Shown: positions 23,139 through 25,995 of the stretch, one piece after another
Layout of the letters: every line of letters starts with the position of its first letter
How positions within the stretch are numbered: the stretch's first letter is position 1
NCBI GenBank assembly: GCA_947625445.1
Contig: CANQOM010000005.1
Span: 1-25,995 of the forward strand
Direction of reading: 5' to 3'
DNA from: Candidatus Gastranaerophilales bacterium
Lineage (GTDB): Bacteria; Cyanobacteriota; Vampirovibrionia; Gastranaerophilales; Gastranaerophilaceae
Length of the DNA stretch: 25,995 nt
Program-made: the position numbers and the translations under genes
Notes under the pieces: model-generated
Databases searched by the model: none
The model's input: only the letters and a program-made list of their open reading frames with translations
What the model was told of the DNA's origin: nothing

Positions 23139-24040
23139 ACTTGCAAATGTTTTTTTATTGATAACATACTTCCGCCTGCACTAAAGAATATAGCAGTAAC
23201 AAATAAGCAAAATACCACAATATTCATGGCAAATTCAGATGGCGGAACATTTAGAAATTCATGTAACTTAAATAATCCATTCTGTACGGTATTTAACGGA
23301 ATTAAGGATATTAAGCTCCCTAAAAATCCATAAACTGCTCCTTGAAGAATTAAAGGAATTTTAATATACCAATTGCTGACACCCATTAAACGCATTATCT
23401 CTATTTCATCTTTTCTAGATTGGATAACAAGTTGAATAGTGCAATTTATAATAATAATAGTAAGCATTGCAACTGCAATCATGACTATTATTGTAACTGT
23501 GTTAAATACGTTGGTAATAGTTTGTAATTTTTTTGCCATTTCTTGAGCATAAGACATATTTTCAATACCCGGAACTTTTTTTATGTTATCACATACATCA
23601 GAAATATTAGCCGGATCGTCAATTGTAACATGAAGAGTATCGGGAAGCGGGTTCTCAAGCCCTGTTACATCTATATCTTTGTTCATTTCTTCCCACGCTT
23701 GTTCTTTTGTTATAATTGTTATTTTCTTTACATGTTCAATTTCCTGTATGCGTGATGAAATATACTCCGGATCTGTTCCTTGTTTCAAATATACTGAAAT
23801 TTCAAATGCATCACCCAATTTATCTACAAATGATGATAAAGAAAAGCTTGTTCTGAATAATGCACCAAAGATTGTTAATATTGCTGCCATTGCTGCAACT
23901 ATAGCTATATTAATTAAACCGGTACGCTTTATTCCGTATATTGTTTCCATCCCGATTCTATACATTATTCTTATTGAAGACAGATGTCTTTGAGGTATAT
24001 GTTTTTTTACAGTATCTTTTATTATTCGTCTTTTACTCAT
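23135..24040 (-). CDS. ftsX: Cell division protein FtsX
   Basis: This is the membrane subunit of the FtsEX complex, which relays ATP hydrolysis to periplasmic peptidoglycan hydrolases at the septum. From ATG 24040 it has 301 residues: a short basic cytoplasmic tail, TM1 (following GIKRTGLINIAIVAAM), an extracytoplasmic domain with the typical EISVYLKQGTDPEYI and WEEMNKDIDVTGLENPLPDTLHV segment, then three more helices. The conserved SRKDEIEIMRLMGVSNWYI loop lies after TM2. The frame continues to an ATG at 24058, but AGGT placed before 24040 and the ATGAGTAA overlap with the ftsE stop favour 24040. It is last in the transketolase-ftsE-ftsX operon. Confidence 0.95.
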   Translation of the reverse strand: MSKRRIIKDTVKKHIPQRHLSSIRIMYRIGMETIYGIKRTGLINIAIVAAMAAILTIFGALFRTSFSLSSFVDKLGDAFEISVYLKQGTDPEYISSRIQEIEHVKKITIITKEQAWEEMNKDIDVTGLENPLPDTLHVTIDDPANISDVCDNIKKVPGIENMSYAQEMAKKLQTITNVFNTVTIIVMIAVAMLTIIIINCTIQLVIQSRKDEIEIMRLMGVSNWYIKIPLILQGAVYGFLGSLISLIPLNTVQNGLFKLHEFLNVPPSEFAMNIVVFCLFVTAIFFSAGGSMLSIKKHLQV

Positions 24041-24707
24041 ATGTACCTGCCTGTACATCTCTTATAATTTGACCTTGTTCCATTGTTATTACTCGTTTCC
24101 TAAAATAGTCAACAATATCTCTGTCATGTGTAGAAACAATAACAGTAATACCTTTATAATTTATTTGTTCTAATATTTGCATAATTTCCATTGAAGTTTT
24201 AGGGTCAAGATTCCCTGTAGGTTCATCAGCTATTAAAAGAGGCGGGCCGTTAACTATAGCTCTTGCTATGCTGACTCGTTGTTGTTCTCCGCCTGAAAGT
24301 TCTAACGGTTTTGCATTCATTTTGTTTGACAACCCTACAACTTTTAATGCTCCCATTACTCTCTCTTTTATATCGCTTGAACGCATTCCCAATGTCCTGA
24401 TTACATATGCAATATTATCATATACACTTATGTTAGGCAGTAATTTATAATCCTGAAAAACAATTCCCATACATCTTCTTATATTGGGGACTCTGTCATT
24501 ACTTAATTTTGCTATATTTATATTCCCTATCATAACAGTTCCCGAAGTAGGGACTTCCTCTCGGTATAATAATTTCATTAAAGTTGATTTCCCTGCACCG
24601 GAAGAACCTGTTAAAAATACAAACTCGCTTGACATAATATCAAGATTTATATTCTGCAAGGCATAATTATCTTTATATTTCTTATATACGTTTCTTAATT
24701 GAATCAT
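24033..24707 (-). CDS. ftsE: Cell division ATP-binding protein FtsE
   Basis: This is the cytoplasmic ABC ATPase that partners FtsX. In 224 residues it shows Walker A GSSGAGKST (34-42), Q-loop VFQDYKLLPN (83-92), signature LSGGEQQRV (137-145), Walker B LLIADEP (157-163), GNLDP and the switch His in VSTHDRDIV. Its size and the FQDYKLL form are typical of FtsE rather than other small ABC ATPases. Its start overlaps the transketolase stop by four bases (ATGA, 24704-24707) and its stop overlaps the ftsX start by eight bases, so the three genes are translationally coupled. Confidence 0.96.
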   Translation of the reverse strand: MIQLRNVYKKYKDNYALQNINLDIMSSEFVFLTGSSGAGKSTLMKLLYREEVPTSGTVMIGNINIAKLSNDRVPNIRRCMGIVFQDYKLLPNISVYDNIAYVIRTLGMRSSDIKERVMGALKVVGLSNKMNAKPLELSGGEQQRVSIARAIVNGPPLLIADEPTGNLDPKTSMEIMQILEQINYKGITVIVSTHDRDIVDYFRKRVITMEQGQIIRDVQAGTYE

Positions 24708-25639
24708 TTTAAAAGTCCTGTTATTTTTTCTGCCAGTTTTTCAGAATTTAGTCCATAATAAGCTAATAATTCTTTTGCATTTCCGGATTGCCCAAATTCG
24801 TCATTCGTCCCTATTCTTGTTACTTTTACCGGATAATTTTCACTTAATACTTCGCAAATAGCGCTTCCTAATCCCCCTATTATGGAATGATTTTCTATCG
24901 TTATTGCTCTGTTTGTTTTTTTCACAGACTTTATTATTGTTTCAGAGTCTATTGGTTTCACAAACGGAACATTTATAACTTCTGCACTTATACCTCTTTC
25001 TGATAATATTTTAACACAATCCAGAGTTTCTACCAATGTTTCACCGTTGGTAAAGATAGATATATCTTTACCTTCTTGCATTACAGTAGCTTCTGTGTGA
25101 GTAAATTTATATGAAGTATCAAATATATCAGGTAAATTTGTTCTTGCAATTCTTATGTATACCGGACCGTAGTGAGATGCTGCATATTCTATGGCTTGTT
25201 TTGTTTCATTAGCATCAGCAGGAACTATTACGGTCATGTTAGGAATACTTCTCATTAAAGAAATGTCTTCAAGTGCTTGATGACTTGCTCCGTCTTCTCC
25301 TACTGTTATTCCGCCATGTGTTGCAGCTATTTTAACATTTAAGTTTGAATAACAGATAGTATTTCTAATTTGTTCCCACGCTCTGCCTGTTGCAAACATT
25401 GCAAAAGTTGATACGAAAGGTATTTTTCCAGTACAGGCTAATCCTGCTGCAGTTGTCATCAAATCTTGTTCTGCTATTCCTACATTAAAAAATCTTTCGG
25501 GAAACTCTTTCGCAAAAAGTTGGGTTTGTGTTGAACATGATAAATCTGCATCTAAAACGACAATGTTTTTATTTGTTTTCCCTAATTCAACAAGCGTTTT
25601 TCCATAAACACTTCTTACTGATTTATATTCTCTTTCCAT
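24704..25639 (-). CDS. Transketolase, C-terminal subunit (pyrimidine-binding and C-terminal domains)
   Basis: This is half of a split thiamine diphosphate transketolase that moves two-carbon units in the pentose phosphate pathway. From ATG 25639 it has 311 residues. The pyrimidine domain includes VVLDADLSCSTQTQLF, the ThDP-activating glutamate in FFNVGIAEQDLMTTAAGLA, and AATHGGITVGEDGASHQALEDI. The transketolase C-terminal domain follows, with VINVPFVKPID and ITIENHSIIGGLG. The separate-subunit arrangement is known in many anaerobes and archaea. The frame extends to an ATG at 25660 that would overlap the upstream gene; AGAGG about 5 bases before 25639 favours the shorter start. It is followed directly by ftsE with an ATGA overlap. 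A DXP synthase is excluded by the short split form. Confidence 0.92.
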   Translation of the reverse strand: MEREYKSVRSVYGKTLVELGKTNKNIVVLDADLSCSTQTQLFAKEFPERFFNVGIAEQDLMTTAAGLACTGKIPFVSTFAMFATGRAWEQIRNTICYSNLNVKIAATHGGITVGEDGASHQALEDISLMRSIPNMTVIVPADANETKQAIEYAASHYGPVYIRIARTNLPDIFDTSYKFTHTEATVMQEGKDISIFTNGETLVETLDCVKILSERGISAEVINVPFVKPIDSETIIKSVKKTNRAITIENHSIIGGLGSAICEVLSENYPVKVTRIGTNDEFGQSGNAKELLAYYGLNSEKLAEKITGLLK

Positions 25640-25646
25640 ATTGCCT

Positions 25647-25995
25647 CTATTTAAGTTCATCTAATGCTCTTTCAAGTTCTTCTTTATTTGGTGCTTTCCC
25701 ATGCCAATTTGCATTATTTGCCATGAAAGATACCCCATAGCCTTTTATTGTATTTGCAATAATAACAAACGGTTTATCACTCTTTTGGGCTATTGAAAAA
25801 GCATTATATATTTCATTTAAATCATGACCGTTGATTTCTATAGCATTCCAGCCGAAAGCCTCAAATTTTGACTTAACATCTCCTATTGATTTAACTTTTT
25901 CCGTTGAACCGTCAATTTGAAGCTTGTTTCTGTCAACAATTGCTATAAGATTATTTAATTTATTATGAGATGCATTCATAATAGCTTCCCATACA
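25647..25995 (-). CDS. Transketolase, N-terminal subunit, partial (C-terminal end only)
   Basis: This is the pyrophosphate-binding half of the split transketolase. The gene enters from the window's right edge, and only the last 115 codons are present. The frame is open to the edge, reading VWEAIMNASHNKLNNL just inside it, the usual (EGQ)VWEA..A.H..L.NL block. LIAIVDRNKLQIDG follows, where DRN is the ThDP/metal motif end. GHDLNEIYNAF and VIIANTIKGYGVSFM complete the match. The ATG at 25979 is internal, not a start. It ends 7 bases before the preferred start of the C-terminal subunit, so both subunits are made from one message. Confidence 0.92.
   Translation of the reverse strand, partial: VWEAIMNASHNKLNNLIAIVDRNKLQIDGSTEKVKSIGDVKSKFEAFGWNAIEINGHDLNEIYNAFSIAQKSDKPFVIIANTIKGYGVSFMANNANWHGKAPNKEELERALDELK

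Noticed and set aside
1..25995. CRISPR arrays, transposases, phage integrase, rRNA, origin of replication
   Set aside because: No regularly spaced repeats, transposase motifs, terminal inverted repeats, rRNA blocks or DnaA-box clusters were found on either strand.

Overview
This window is AT-rich, roughly 30% G+C by eye, and bacterial. Genes are tightly packed with short intergenic gaps. It reads as a Gram-negative-type bacterium: an AsmA-like protein, FtsEX, type IV-like prepilin, and peptidoglycan genes. The most likely source is a gut Gastranaerophilales (non-photosynthetic 'Melainabacteria'/Vampirovibrionia relative of Cyanobacteria). That rests on base composition, gene types and a protein opening with a short F...NVSFG segment of a kind I associate with this lineage. 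It is an inference, about 60% sure; no rRNA is present to settle it.

Layout: 1-1170 carries groES and the first 287 codons of groEL (minus). 1365-3574 holds a prepilin-like protein (+), an alpha/beta hydrolase (-), a possible 51-codon gene with its own terminator (+), and a DivIC/FtsB-type division protein (-). A long AsmA-like protein follows (3684-6323, +), then a terminator, tRNA-Gln(CTG), an orphan OppD/DppD-type ABC ATPase and pheT. At 10226-10597 is a compact stand-alone unit: promoter, short leader ORF, 72-codon cysteine-rich gene, strong terminator. A dicarboxylate/amino-acid symporter (-) precedes a compact murC-murB-ddl-ftsQ operon (12170-16276, +), which runs head-on into a 67-codon gene.

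From 16.5 to 21.3 kb is an accessory-looking stretch. It has an MFS exporter (+), a three-gene minus operon (sugar O-acetyltransferase, cysteine-nucleophile alpha/beta hydrolase, flavodoxin-fold iron-sulfur-type reductase) and a divergent AbiH-family protein, a family linked to phage abortive infection. tRNA-Ser(GCT) and a lineage-specific AAA+ ATPase come next. The window closes with a minus operon: split transketolase (N- then C-terminal subunit), ftsE, ftsX. The last three are joined by short gaps or overlaps.

Common themes are envelope growth and division: murC/murB/ddl make muropeptide precursors, FtsQ and DivIC/FtsB are partners in the divisome, and FtsEX controls septal hydrolases. No insertion sequence, CRISPR array, prophage or rRNA was seen. 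The entries most worth a second look are the AbiH protein, the AAA+ ATPase with a changed Walker B, the cysteine-rich small protein, the 51-codon transcript unit, and the group of genes that appear to be transcribed without a leader.
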